Shown: piece after piece, positions 15,351 to 24,100 of the stretch
Layout of the letters: each line of letters starts with the position of its first letter
How positions within the stretch are numbered: the stretch's first letter is position 1
NCBI RefSeq assembly: GCF_965200405.1
Contig: NZ_OZ241356.1
Coordinates: forward strand, 620,001 to 684,000
Source: Glacieibacterium sp965200405
Lineage (GTDB): Bacteria; Pseudomonadota; Alphaproteobacteria; Sphingomonadales; Sphingomonadaceae
Reading direction: 5' to 3'
DNA: 64,000 bases
Translations under genes and position numbers: made by a program
Notes under the pieces: model-generated
The model's input: the letters and a program-made list of their open reading frames with translations, nothing else
Databases searched by the model: none
Told to the model about the DNA's origin: nothing

Positions 15351-15583
15351 GACTGTCTCCTTGCAGCGGAACAGGTTAATTGAATGTACATAAAACTTAC
15401 CGGTTGTCGATTGACCCAGAATCGCGTTCGGCGAGCGTGGCAGCCGAATGCCGACGCGGGCGTTGAGCACCCGGGCCGATCGGCGTTCGCCGCTCGACTC
15501 GCCGCCACGCCGACCTGCCCCGGCTTCGACTGCAACGCCGCCTCGACTTGCCCAATAGACGTGGCCCCCGCCTAGGATGCCTG
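15351..15583. other. Divergent intergenic region, PEP-CTERM / ATP-grasp
   Basis: This is a 233-base spacer between divergently transcribed genes. It includes an AT-rich patch at about 15374-15418 that stands out from the GC-rich surroundings and probably carries promoter elements for one or both sides. The AAGGAG ribosome site of the PEP-CTERM gene lies at its left edge. I see no convincing repeat or operator. Confidence 0.4.
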
Positions 15584-16501
15584 ATGCCCGAGATCGCGCT
15601 TTTGTATGAACACCCGGCCTGGTTCGCCCCGCTGTTCGCGGTGCTCGACCGGCGCGGCGTCGACTATGCGGCGATCCAGGCGCAGGACCACGGCTTCGAT
15701 CCGGGCGTGTCGACGCCCCCCGCTCCCGTCATCTTCAACCGTATCGCGATGTCGAGCTTCCTGCGGCAGGCCGACCATCCGATCTTCTATGCCCAGTCGT
15801 TGCTGGCGCATTGGCAGGCGAGCGGCGCGCGCGTGCTGAACGGTCCCGAGGTGCTGGCGCTCGATGCCTCGAAGGCGCGGCAGTTGAGCCTGTTGTCGTC
15901 GCTCGGCCTGGCGATCCCGCGGACGCGGGTCGTGCACCGTGCCGCCGACCTGCCGGCAGCGGCCGAGGCGATCGGCTATCCGCTGGTGGTCAAGGCCAAC
16001 ATCGGCGGGTCGGGCGCCGGCATCGTGCGCTATGACGATCGTGACGCGCTGGTGCAGGCGATCGGCGACGGCAGCGTCCCCGACAGTATCGACCGCGTCC
16101 TGCTCGTCCAGGCCTTCGTGCCGGCGCGAGGCGGCCGCGTCACCCGCCTCGAAACGCTCGCCGGGCGCTTCCTTTACGCCATCGATATCGATGGCGGCGG
16201 CGGCTTCGACCTGTGCCCCGCCGATGCCTGCCTGGTCGAGCCGGGCAAGGCATCGGTGACGATCACCCGCGCCGAGCCACCCGCCGCACTGATCGATGCC
16301 GCCGACCGCATCGCGCGGGCGGCGGGCCTCGATGTCGGCGGTATCGAGGTGATGATCGACGATGCCGACGGCACGCCGCGCTTCTACGACATCAACGCAC
16401 TGTCCAACTTCGTCGCCAACCCGCGCGACGTCCTCGGCTGGGACCCGCACGAAAACCTGGTCGACTGGCTGCAACAGGTAATCGTCGAGGCGCGGCCATG
16501 A
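15584..16501 (+). CDS. ATP-grasp family ligase
   Basis: A 305-residue protein with RimK/D-Ala-ligase-like ATP-grasp organisation. The pre-ATP region is followed by RARTR-type segments at mid-length and the nucleotide-gripping strand YPLVVKANIGGSGAG. Acidic magnesium-binding residues lie near the end (GGIEVMIDDADGTPRFYDIN). ATP-grasp enzymes join a carboxylate to an amine or thiol through an acyl phosphate; the substrate here is unknown. The ATG at 15584 is chosen because upstream in-frame codons read through the divergent promoter region. The stop overlaps the next gene's ATG (ATGA), so it is coupled to the LLM oxidoreductase and the two probably act on the same molecule. Confidence 0.8.
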   Translation: MPEIALLYEHPAWFAPLFAVLDRRGVDYAAIQAQDHGFDPGVSTPPAPVIFNRIAMSSFLRQADHPIFYAQSLLAHWQASGARVLNGPEVLALDASKARQLSLLSSLGLAIPRTRVVHRAADLPAAAEAIGYPLVVKANIGGSGAGIVRYDDRDALVQAIGDGSVPDSIDRVLLVQAFVPARGGRVTRLETLAGRFLYAIDIDGGGGFDLCPADACLVEPGKASVTITRAEPPAALIDAADRIARAAGLDVGGIEVMIDDADGTPRFYDINALSNFVANPRDVLGWDPHENLVDWLQQVIVEARP

Positions 16502-17511
16502 GATACGGTTACTGGATGCCGGTGTTCGGCGGCTGGCTGCGCAACGTCGGCGACGAGGGCATGACCGCGAGCTGGGACTATGCCCGCGACCTTGCCGTCC
16601 GCGCCGAGCAGATCGGCTATGACCTGACGCTGATCGCCGAGCTCAACCTGAACGACATCAAGGGGATCGAGGAGCCGGCGCTCGATGCCTGGTCGACCGC
16701 GGCGGCGATCGCGGCGGTGACCCGGACACAGGAGATCATGGTCGCGGTCCGGCCCAACTTCCACCAGCCGGCGCTGTTCGCCAAGGCCGCCGCAAACATC
16801 GACCATATCTCCGGCGGGCGCCTGTCGCTCAATGTCGTGTCGTCGTGGTGGGCCGACGAGGCGCGGCAATACGGGCTGCAGTTCGACCAGCACGACGATC
16901 GCTACGCCCGCACCAGCGAGTGGCTCGACGTCGTGCGGGGGCTGTGGAGCGAGGAGAAGTTCAGCTTCGAGGGGCAATTCTACCGCACCGAAGACGCGAT
17001 CTGCGCGCCCAAGCCGCTGCACGCGCCGGTGATCTACGCCGGCGGCGAGAGCGAGACCGCCAAGGCGATGATCACCGGTCGCTGCGACGCCTATGTCATG
17101 CACGGTGACCCGGTAGCGGCGATCGCGCCCAAGATCGCCGACATGAAGCGCCGCCGCGCCGAGGCCGGCGGGTCGCCGATGACCTTCGGCATGGCGGCCT
17201 ATGCGATCGTCCGCGACACCGAGGCCGAGGCGAAGCGCGACCTGGAACGCATCACGACGGTCGCCGAACTGCCCGCCGGCTATGCCAATTTCGACCAGTG
17301 GCTGTCGGGCACCCAGCTGGAGCGCGAGCTGCGCATCCAGGAATATTCGGTTTCGAACCGCGGCCTGCGCCCCAATCTGGTCGGCACGCCGGAGCAGCTG
17401 AAGGAACGCATCGCCGAATATGAGGCGGCGGGCCTCGACCTGCTGCTCCTCCAGATGAGCCCGCAGGCCGAGGAGATGGAGCGTTTTGCCGCGCAGGTGA
17501 TCGCGCCCTGA
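16498..17511 (+). CDS. LLM-class flavin-dependent monooxygenase
   Basis: A 337-residue luciferase-like (beta/alpha)8 barrel that uses reduced FMN and oxygen. Sequence features such as YWMPVFGGWLRN, VAVRPNFHQPALFAKAAANI, GRLSLNVVSSWW and APVIYAGGESE place it near the SsuD/SfnG group of alkanesulfonate and sulfone monooxygenases. The true substrate cannot be read from sequence. It is translationally coupled to an ATP-grasp ligase, which is not the usual ssu or sfn context: no sulfonate transporter or flavin reductase is adjacent. It may be part of a small tailoring or salvage pathway. Confidence 0.85.
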   Translation: MRYGYWMPVFGGWLRNVGDEGMTASWDYARDLAVRAEQIGYDLTLIAELNLNDIKGIEEPALDAWSTAAAIAAVTRTQEIMVAVRPNFHQPALFAKAAANIDHISGGRLSLNVVSSWWADEARQYGLQFDQHDDRYARTSEWLDVVRGLWSEEKFSFEGQFYRTEDAICAPKPLHAPVIYAGGESETAKAMITGRCDAYVMHGDPVAAIAPKIADMKRRRAEAGGSPMTFGMAAYAIVRDTEAEAKRDLERITTVAELPAGYANFDQWLSGTQLERELRIQEYSVSNRGLRPNLVGTPEQLKERIAEYEAAGLDLLLLQMSPQAEEMERFAAQVIAP

Positions 17512-17727
17512 CCGATCCGGGGTCGCGCCCTCGACGCGGCGGCACCGATCATCCTGCCGGCGTGCCGAGCCGGGGCGCCCTTGCCGGCGCCGTGCGGTAC
17601 ATTCTCCCGCGGTGACTGCGAACGGCGGCAGGAGGCGGCCCCGGGCGGTGCAATCTCGGCAGCCAAAGCTTGTCGAACGCCGTCATCATCGGAGAATCAG
17701 GCGCAGGCCGGTACTTGGGGACAGCAG
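17512..17727. promoter_or_regulatory. Leader region holding copy 1 of a 17-base motif
   Basis: This is a 216-base non-coding stretch upstream of the first gene of the plus-strand catabolic unit. It contains GCCGTGCGGTACATTCT at 17589-17605, identical to 36035-36051 upstream of the other arm of the island. The motif lies about 120 bases before the start codon, suitable for an activator or repressor site. A weak ribosome site (GGGG at about 17717-17720) precedes the ATG. The function of the motif is inferred from its duplication. Confidence 0.5.
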
Positions 17728-18933
17728 ATGGCGGGGAACGCTTCGATAGCAGCCGGGTCGATCCACTCCGGGGCCCAGGGCAAGGCGGTGCCGGTGGCGC
17801 GCACCCGCCTGGAGAACATCGACGCACTGCGCGGCTTCGTCATGGTGCTGATGCTGCTCGACCATTTGCGCGAGACCTGGTTCATCCATGTGCCCGTCAG
17901 CGACCCGGTCGATGCGCGGCTGATCCTGCCGGCGATCGGCTTCGCGCGCTTCGCGGTGAGTTTCTGCGCCCCGATCTTCGTCGCCCTGACCGGCCTCGGC
18001 GTCTATCTGTTCAGCATCAACCATACGGTTCAGGAGACCACCTCCTACCTGCTCAAGCGCGGCGCGCTGCTGATGGCGATCGAGGTGTTCTTCCTGTCGC
18101 CGCTGTACTGGGGGGTGGTGCCGCAGCCGACCTTCTGGCTGCAGGTGATCTGGTGCATCGGCCTGTGCATGATCGCGCTGAGCGTGCTGATGCGCCTGCC
18201 GCGACCGGCGCTGATCGCGTTCGGCCTGGTGCTGGTGTGCTTCCACAACCTGCTCGACCCGATCCGGCTGGTGCAGGGCGACACGCTGTTTCCGCTGTGG
18301 GCGATGCTGCACCAGCGCGACACGTTTGCGCTGCCGTTCGGCTTCGTCGCCAAGACGACTTATCCGATCCTGCCGTGGCTCGGCGTCATCTCGCTCGGTT
18401 TCGGCATCGGGCCGTGGTTCCGGCCGGAGGTGCCGCCGGAGAAGCGCGAGCGCATGCTGCTGCTCCTGGGCTTCGGCATGCTGGTGGCGTTCGTCGCGCT
18501 GCGCCTGCTCAACGGCTATGGCGACAAGCCGTGGGCGGTCATCGAGGGCGACCCGGTCCGCACGCTCATCGGCTTCATCTCGCTGACCAAATACCCGCCG
18601 TCGCTGCTGTTCCTGCTGGTCACGCTGGGCGGCGGCGCGCTGGTGCTGGTGCTGTTCGAGCGGATCCGGACATCGCGGCTGGTCGCGGCGCTGGCGGTGT
18701 TCGGGGCGGCGCCGATGTTCTTCTACATCTTCCACCTCAGCGTGCTGCGCATCTTGTACCACAGCGCGCTGGCGATCTGGGGCCCCAACCAGGGCAAGTT
18801 CTATGCGTTCGACAATTATAACTGGGTGCTGGTCTGGTACGTCGCGCTGCTGGTGCCGCTGTACCTGCCGACCGTGTGGTTCTCGCGGCTGAAGCGGCGG
18901 CGGCGCGACATCGCCTGGCTCAAGTATTTCTGA
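17728..18933 (+). CDS. DUF1624-type multipass membrane protein
   Basis: A 401-residue inner-membrane protein with about ten hydrophobic segments. The signature ENIDALRGFVMVLMLLDHLR near the N-terminus is typical of the DUF1624/acyltransferase-like family related to heparan-alpha-glucosaminide N-acetyltransferase and YeiB-type proteins. The likely role is transmembrane acyl transfer or modification of a small molecule, but no substrate is evident. The ATG at 17728 is chosen because the frame further upstream runs through a region with no coding character and holds the regulatory motif. It heads a same-strand group that continues with the DSD1-like enzyme 37 bases later. Confidence 0.8.
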   Translation: MAGNASIAAGSIHSGAQGKAVPVARTRLENIDALRGFVMVLMLLDHLRETWFIHVPVSDPVDARLILPAIGFARFAVSFCAPIFVALTGLGVYLFSINHTVQETTSYLLKRGALLMAIEVFFLSPLYWGVVPQPTFWLQVIWCIGLCMIALSVLMRLPRPALIAFGLVLVCFHNLLDPIRLVQGDTLFPLWAMLHQRDTFALPFGFVAKTTYPILPWLGVISLGFGIGPWFRPEVPPEKRERMLLLLGFGMLVAFVALRLLNGYGDKPWAVIEGDPVRTLIGFISLTKYPPSLLFLLVTLGGGALVLVLFERIRTSRLVAALAVFGAAPMFFYIFHLSVLRILYHSALAIWGPNQGKFYAFDNYNWVLVWYVALLVPLYLPTVWFSRLKRRRRDIAWLKYF

Positions 18934-18970
18934 GGGCGACGCGCGTGCCGAAGACCGACCAAGGGAAGAC

Positions 18971-20155
18971 ATGCTCGTGCCGAATGCCATGACGCTCGAC
19001 CGACCGACCATCGCCGCCGACCTGACGCTGGACCGCTGCGCGACGCCGTGCCTGGTGCTCGACGCGGACCGGATGGAGCGTAACATCGCCCGGTTGCGGG
19101 ATCGCCTGCAGCGCTTCGACGTGACGCTGCGCCCGCATCTGAAGACCGCCAAGTCGGTCGAGGTCGCGCGGCGGGTGATGACCTCGCCAGCCGGGCCGGC
19201 GACGGTGTCGACGCTGAAGGAGGCCGCGGTGTTCGCGGCCGCCGGTGTCGCCGACATCATCTATGCCGTCGGCATCGCACCCGACAAGCTGCCTTGGGTG
19301 CTCGACCTCCAGGCGCAGGGCGTCGACCTCGCCGTCGTCCTCGACACCGTCGAGCAGGCCGATGCTGTTGCCGCGACCTCGCGCCGTGCCGGGGTCCGCA
19401 TCCCTGCCTTCATCGAGATCGATTGCGACGGGCACCGCTCGGGCGTCCTGCCGGGTGCCACCGACACGCTGGTCGCGATCGGGCGCGCGATCGAGCAAGG
19501 CGCCGAACTGCGCGGCGTCCTCACCCATGCCGGTGCCAGCTACGGCGCTCGCGGCGACGCGGCGCTGCAGGCCTGCGCGGACGAGGAGCGCCGCGCCGTG
19601 GTCGAGGCCGCGCAGGCGCTGCGAGCCGCCGGCCTGCCCTGCCCGGTCGTCAGCATCGGCTCCACCCCGACGGCGCATCATGCCACCGACCTGACCGGCG
19701 TCACCGAGGTCCGTGCCGGCGTGTTCGTGTTCTTCGACCTGGTCATGGCCGGCATCGGCGTCTGTGCCGTCGACGACATCGCGCTATCGGTGCTCGCTAC
19801 CGTCATCGGCTTTCAGCGCGACAAGGGCTGGATCCTGACAGACGCCGGCTGGATGGCGATGTCGCGCGACCGCGGTACGGCGAAGCAGGCGGTCGACCAG
19901 GGCTATGGCGTCGTCTGCGACCTGACGGGACGGCCCTACCCCGACCTGATCGTCGTCGAGGCCAACCAGGAGCACGGCGTCATTGCCGTCCGCCCCGGAT
20001 CGAGCGGCGTGCTGCCCGACCTGGCGATCGGCGACCGCGTCCGCATCCTGCCCAACCACGCCTGCTCGACCGGGGCGCAGCATCCGGCCTATCACGTCGT
20101 GCGCGGCGCATCCCCTGTCGTCGAGGCCGAATGGCCCCGGTTCGGAGGCTGGTAA
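18971..20155 (+). CDS. DSD1-family PLP enzyme (D-amino acid dehydratase/aldolase)
   Basis: A 394-residue fold-type III (alanine-racemase-like) PLP enzyme of the D-serine dehydratase, D-threonine aldolase and D-threo-3-hydroxyaspartate dehydratase group. The PLP lysine is probably Lys58 in RPHLKTAK. The C-terminal PNHACST supplies the metal ligands His363 and Cys365 found in Zn-dependent members. It would split or dehydrate a D-hydroxy amino acid in the cytoplasm. AAGGGAAG gives a good ribosome site before the ATG at 18971. The stop overlaps the next gene's start (TAATG), linking it to a D-amino-acid oxidase-like flavoprotein. The exact substrate is open. Confidence 0.85.
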   Translation: MLVPNAMTLDRPTIAADLTLDRCATPCLVLDADRMERNIARLRDRLQRFDVTLRPHLKTAKSVEVARRVMTSPAGPATVSTLKEAAVFAAAGVADIIYAVGIAPDKLPWVLDLQAQGVDLAVVLDTVEQADAVAATSRRAGVRIPAFIEIDCDGHRSGVLPGATDTLVAIGRAIEQGAELRGVLTHAGASYGARGDAALQACADEERRAVVEAAQALRAAGLPCPVVSIGSTPTAHHATDLTGVTEVRAGVFVFFDLVMAGIGVCAVDDIALSVLATVIGFQRDKGWILTDAGWMAMSRDRGTAKQAVDQGYGVVCDLTGRPYPDLIVVEANQEHGVIAVRPGSSGVLPDLAIGDRVRILPNHACSTGAQHPAYHVVRGASPVVEAEWPRFGGW

Positions 20156-21480
20156 TGCCTGCACCCCTGACTCTGGTCGAGACGACACCGCAATTGCCCG
20201 AGTCCGCCGACGCGGTGGTCATCGGCGGCGGCATCGTCGGTGCCTTCACCGCCTATTTCCTCGCCAAAAAGGGCCTCAAGGTCGCGTTGGTCGAGAAGGG
20301 TCGCATCGGCGCCGAACAGTCGAGCCGCAACTGGGGCTGGTGCCGCCAGCAGAACCGCGATGCCCGCGAGTTGCCGATGGCGACGAGGGCGCTCGACCTG
20401 TGGGAGCAGTTCTCGATCGACACCGGCGAGGACACCGGCTTCCGGCGCTGCGGCCTGCTGTATCTCAGCAACGACGAAGCCGAGATCGCCAACTGGGCGC
20501 GCTGGGGCGAGTTCGCCCGGACGGTCGGCGTGACGACGCACATGCTGAGTTCCGCCGAGGCGGCGCAGCGCGGCGCCGCGACCGGTAAGCCGTGGCTGGG
20601 CGGCGTGTTCTCGCCGACCGACGGCACCGCCGACCCGGGTCGCGCCGCGCCCGCGGTGGCGCGCGCCATCATGTCCAACGGCGGGACTGTCCACCAGGGC
20701 TGTGCCGCGCGGGGCCTCGAGACCTCGGCGGGGCGAGTCTCGGCGGTGGTCACCGAGAGCGGCGTGATCCGCACGCCGCTGGCGATCATGGCGGGCGGTG
20801 CCTGGGCGTCGTCGTTCTGCCGGCAGTACGGCATCCGCTTCCCGCAGGCGACGGTGCGGCAGACCGGGCTGGCCGTCGGACCCGGCCCCGGCGACCTGCC
20901 GGACGCGCTGCATACCGTCGGCGTCTCGATGACGAAGCGCAGCAACGGCAGCTACATGCTGGCGATCAGCGGGCGCGGCCGGGTCGATCCGACGGCGCAG
21001 TTCCTGCGCTTCTCGCCGCAGTTCCTGCCGATGTTCCTGCGGCGCTGGCGCAGCCTCGCGCCGGGTGGCCTCGAAGGCATCCGCTCCGGCCATGAGGGGT
21101 TGGGGCGCTGGCGGCTCGACCGGCCGACGCCGATGGAGGCGATGCGGATCCTCGATCCCAAGGCCGACAAGCACACCGCGAAGATCACCCATCAGCGCGC
21201 CATCGACCTGTTCCCGATCCTGAAGGAGCGTCCGGTCACCGCGACCTGGGCAGGCTATATCGACAGCACCCCCGACGGCGTGCCCAGCATCGGCGAGGCG
21301 GCCGAACTGCCGGGACTGATCCTGGCGGCAGGGTTCAGCGGCCACGGCTTCGGCATCAGTCCGGGGGCGGGCCAGATGATCGCCGACATGGCCGGCGGCA
21401 GCGTGCCGTTCATCGACCCCAAGCCCTATCATCCCGACCGCTTCCGCGCCTCGGCTTGGGGCAAGGTCGCGGACTTCTGA
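20155..21480 (+). CDS. DAO-family FAD-dependent oxidoreductase
   Basis: A 441-residue flavoprotein of the D-amino-acid oxidase/dehydrogenase family, predicted to oxidise an amine or D-amino acid to an imine and then a keto acid. The FAD dinucleotide motif VVIGGGIVGAFTAYFLAKKG lies near residue 20, with the acidic end of strand 2 in ALVEKG. SSRNWGWCRQQNRD provides a flavin-proximal segment. GFSGHGFGISPGAGQMIADM is the usual C-terminal FAD motif. It overlaps the DSD1-like gene by one base (TAATG) and the following GNAT gene by one base (TGATG), so all three are co-translated. It is a distinct subfamily from the two PuuB-like oxidases nearby. Confidence 0.88.
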   Translation: MPAPLTLVETTPQLPESADAVVIGGGIVGAFTAYFLAKKGLKVALVEKGRIGAEQSSRNWGWCRQQNRDARELPMATRALDLWEQFSIDTGEDTGFRRCGLLYLSNDEAEIANWARWGEFARTVGVTTHMLSSAEAAQRGAATGKPWLGGVFSPTDGTADPGRAAPAVARAIMSNGGTVHQGCAARGLETSAGRVSAVVTESGVIRTPLAIMAGGAWASSFCRQYGIRFPQATVRQTGLAVGPGPGDLPDALHTVGVSMTKRSNGSYMLAISGRGRVDPTAQFLRFSPQFLPMFLRRWRSLAPGGLEGIRSGHEGLGRWRLDRPTPMEAMRILDPKADKHTAKITHQRAIDLFPILKERPVTATWAGYIDSTPDGVPSIGEAAELPGLILAAGFSGHGFGISPGAGQMIADMAGGSVPFIDPKPYHPDRFRASAWGKVADF

Positions 21481-22367
21481 TGCCGGGTCGGACCGTTCCG
21501 GCGCCCGTGATCGATGCCGCTGCCGATGCGCCGGCGGTGGTGCTAATTCCGTTCGGGAGCGGCCACATCACCGAGGCCGTCGCGTTGTCGTCCGGGCTCG
21601 GCTGGCCGTACCGCGATGCCGACTGGCGCTTCGCACTGTCGCTCGGTCGCGGCATCGCCGCGGTGCAGGACGGCCGGCTGGTCGCCACCGGCTTCTGGTG
21701 GCCGTACGGCGAGGGTTTCGCCTCGTGCGGCATGGTCATCGTCGATCCGCGCCTGCAGGGCCGGGGCATCGGCGCCGCGATCATGGACCGGGTGCTCGCC
21801 GACATCGGCGACCGCACGGTCATCCTCAATTCGACGCGAGAGGGTCAGCGCCTCTACACCCGGCTCGGCTTCGTGCCTTATGGGCAGGTCCGCCAGCATC
21901 AGGCCGTCCTTGCCGCCGACTCCGCAGCCGAGCCCGATTTGGCGGTCGTCCGCGACATGGCCGCCGGCGACGCCGCCGCGGTGCGCAGCCTCGACCGGGC
22001 CGCCGCGCGGATGGACCGCGGCGACCTGCTGGGCGCGCTGTTCACCACCGGCTCGGTGGTGGTGCTCGATCGCGGCAACGGCGTCGAAGGCTATGCCTGC
22101 GTCCGCGACTTCGGCCGCGGCGTCGTCATCGGCCCCGTCGTCGCTGGCGGGGACGACGATGCCAAGGCGCTGATCGCCGCGCTCGCAGCCCGGCACCGGG
22201 GCACCTTCGTCCGCATCGACGTGACCGGGAATAGTGGCCTGTCGCCCTGGCTGGAGACGATCGGGCTGCCCGGCGTCGACGGCGTGGTGGCGATGGTCCG
22301 CGGCACCCTGCCCGCGCCGGCGACCGCCACCCGCCTGTTCGCGCTGTCGAACCAGTCGCTCGGCTGA
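21480..22367 (+). CDS. Double GNAT-domain acetyltransferase (copy 1)
   Basis: A 295-residue protein. The N-terminal GNAT domain (about 30-150) has the acetyl-CoA motif DPRLQGRGIGAAIMDR. A second, weaker GNAT-like C-terminal domain (about 155-285) contains GYACVRDFGRGVVIGPVVAG. This two-domain layout occurs in YitH-like acetyltransferases. It probably N-acetylates an amine or amino acid in the pathway, or protects against an intermediate. A second protein with the same layout lies at 36193-37050 at the other end of the island; shared features include FGRGxVIGPV and the TRLG/RKMGF segment. It is coupled to the DAO gene upstream (TGATG). Confidence 0.82.
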   Translation: MPGRTVPAPVIDAAADAPAVVLIPFGSGHITEAVALSSGLGWPYRDADWRFALSLGRGIAAVQDGRLVATGFWWPYGEGFASCGMVIVDPRLQGRGIGAAIMDRVLADIGDRTVILNSTREGQRLYTRLGFVPYGQVRQHQAVLAADSAAEPDLAVVRDMAAGDAAAVRSLDRAAARMDRGDLLGALFTTGSVVVLDRGNGVEGYACVRDFGRGVVIGPVVAGGDDDAKALIAALAARHRGTFVRIDVTGNSGLSPWLETIGLPGVDGVVAMVRGTLPAPATATRLFALSNQSLG

Positions 22368-22392
22368 GCCGCCGCATTTCACAGGACCGATC

Positions 22393-22779
22393 ATGACCGA
22401 GACCCGCGAGCCCGCACTGTCACCGCCCGGCGGCCATTACACCCACAGCGTCCGTTCGGGCGAGCTGGTGTTCACCTCGGGCCAGCTCGGCGTGCGTCCC
22501 GACGGCACGCACACCGCCGGCCTGCCGTTCGAGGACCAGGTGCGCCAGGCGCTGGCAAATTTGCTCGCCGCGCTGCGCGTTTCGGGTGCCGGGCCAGCGG
22601 ACCTGCTCAAGGTCACCGCCTATATCGTCGATGTCGCCAACTGGCCGCGCTTCAACGCGGTCTATGCCGAGGTCATGGGCGACGCCCGGCCGGCGCGCAC
22701 CGTCGTGCCTGTCCCTGAGCTTCACTACGGCTATCTGATCGAGATCGACGGCATCGCCAGCGTCGCTGCACCCCGATGA
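22393..22779 (+). CDS. RidA-family imine deaminase
   Basis: A 128-residue member of the YjgF/YER057c/UK114 (Rid) family. These trimers hydrolyse reactive enamine/imine intermediates released by PLP dehydratases and flavin oxidases. LVFTSGQLGVRPDG, DLLKVTAYIVDVANW and RTVVPVPELHYG cover the family motifs; the usual active-site Arg is present in ARTVVPV. It is placed directly between a PLP dehydratase/flavoprotein pair and another amine oxidase, where such intermediates would form. Its stop overlaps the next ATG (ATGA). The variant C-terminus suggests a non-archetypal Rid subfamily. Confidence 0.92.
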   Translation: MTETREPALSPPGGHYTHSVRSGELVFTSGQLGVRPDGTHTAGLPFEDQVRQALANLLAALRVSGAGPADLLKVTAYIVDVANWPRFNAVYAEVMGDARPARTVVPVPELHYGYLIEIDGIASVAAPR

Positions 22780-24053
22780 AGCTGATGTCCTACTGGCTCG
22801 ACACCGCGCCCCGGTTCGGCCCCGGGGAGGCCGGGCCGCCGCAGGGCGATGTCGATGTCGCGGTCGTCGGCGCGGGCTTCACCGGGCTGTCGGCGGCGAT
22901 CGCCCTCGCCAAGCGCGGTGCCTCGGTCGCGGTGCTGGAGGCCGGGCTCGTCGGCAACGCCGCCTCGGGTCGCAACGGCGGCATGTGTAACAACGGCTTC
23001 GCGCAGGACTATTACGGCCTGTCGACCACCATCGGCCGGCCGCGGGCGGACCTGCTGTACCGCGCCTTCGACGCCGCGGTCGACAAGGTCGAATCGATCA
23101 TCGAAGAGGAAGCCATCGACTGCAGCTTCAAGCGCGTCGGCAAGCTCAAGCTGGCGGCCAAGCCCGAGCATTACGACAAGCTGGTGCGCTCGCAGGCGCT
23201 GCTGGCCGAGGGCGTCGATACCGACACGCGCATGATCCCGCGCGGCGACCTGCACGAGGAAGTCGGCTCCGACCAGTTCTTCGGCGGGCTGCTGTTCGGG
23301 AAAAGCGCCGGCATGCACGTCGGGCGCTATGGCCAGGGGCTGGCAGCCGCAGCGGTCCGGCGCGGCGTGCGGATCCACGAGAACGCGCCCGTCGTCGGGC
23401 TGAAGCGGCTGACCGGCGCGGCGCACGAGGTTCGCACCCCCGGCGGCAGCGTGCGGGCGCGACAGGTACTGCTGGCGACGGGCACCTCGGCGATCGGTCC
23501 GCTCGGCTGGTTCCGCCGCCGGATCGTGCCGGTCGGGGCGTTCATCATCGTCACCGAGCCGCTGCCGGTCGAGCTGCTCGACCGCCTGACGCCGCGGCGG
23601 CGAATGACGGTGAACACCCGCAACTTCGTCCATTACTTCCGCGTCACGCCCGACAACCGCCTGCTGTTCGGCGGTCGCGCGCGGTTCGCCGCATCGAGCC
23701 CGGCCTCCGACGCCAAAAGCGGCGAAATGCTGCGCATGTCGCTGGTCGAGACTTTCCCCGAGTTGGCCGACACGCGGATCGATTATTGCTGGGGCGGGAT
23801 GGTCGACATGACCGCCAATCGCCTGCCGCGCGCCGGGGAACGCGACGGCGTCTTCTACTCGATGGGCTACAGCGGCCACGGCACCCAGATGTCGACCTAC
23901 ATGGGGGCGATCATGGCCGACGTGCTCGACGGCCGGGCGGAGCTCAACCCGTGGCGCGACTTCGACTGGCCGGCGATCCCGGGACATTTCGGCAAGCCGT
24001 GGTTCCTGCCGATCGTCGGCGCCTATTACCGCTACCGCGACCGCGTCAGCTAG
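22776..24053 (+). CDS. PuuB-like FAD amine oxidase (copy 1)
   Basis: A 425-residue DAO-family flavoprotein close to gamma-glutamylputrescine oxidases. The FAD motif VAVVGAGFTGLSAAIALAKR starts at about residue 27. SGRNGGMCNNGF sits beside the flavin, and YSGHGTQMSTYMG is the C-terminal FAD motif. It would oxidise a primary or secondary amine to an aldehyde with H2O2 or reduced acceptor. The next gene is an aldehyde dehydrogenase, which fits this output. It is clearly paralogous to 34589-35872: both begin MKL-SYWLDT and end with PAIPGHFG-PWFLP, and they share LGWFRRRIVP. The start overlaps the ridA stop. Confidence 0.88.
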   Translation: MKLMSYWLDTAPRFGPGEAGPPQGDVDVAVVGAGFTGLSAAIALAKRGASVAVLEAGLVGNAASGRNGGMCNNGFAQDYYGLSTTIGRPRADLLYRAFDAAVDKVESIIEEEAIDCSFKRVGKLKLAAKPEHYDKLVRSQALLAEGVDTDTRMIPRGDLHEEVGSDQFFGGLLFGKSAGMHVGRYGQGLAAAAVRRGVRIHENAPVVGLKRLTGAAHEVRTPGGSVRARQVLLATGTSAIGPLGWFRRRIVPVGAFIIVTEPLPVELLDRLTPRRRMTVNTRNFVHYFRVTPDNRLLFGGRARFAASSPASDAKSGEMLRMSLVETFPELADTRIDYCWGGMVDMTANRLPRAGERDGVFYSMGYSGHGTQMSTYMGAIMADVLDGRAELNPWRDFDWPAIPGHFGKPWFLPIVGAYYRYRDRVS

Positions 24054-24100
24054 GCGGACTTCGCACGGTGCCGGCAGCCCCAGCAGGATAGGATTCGATC

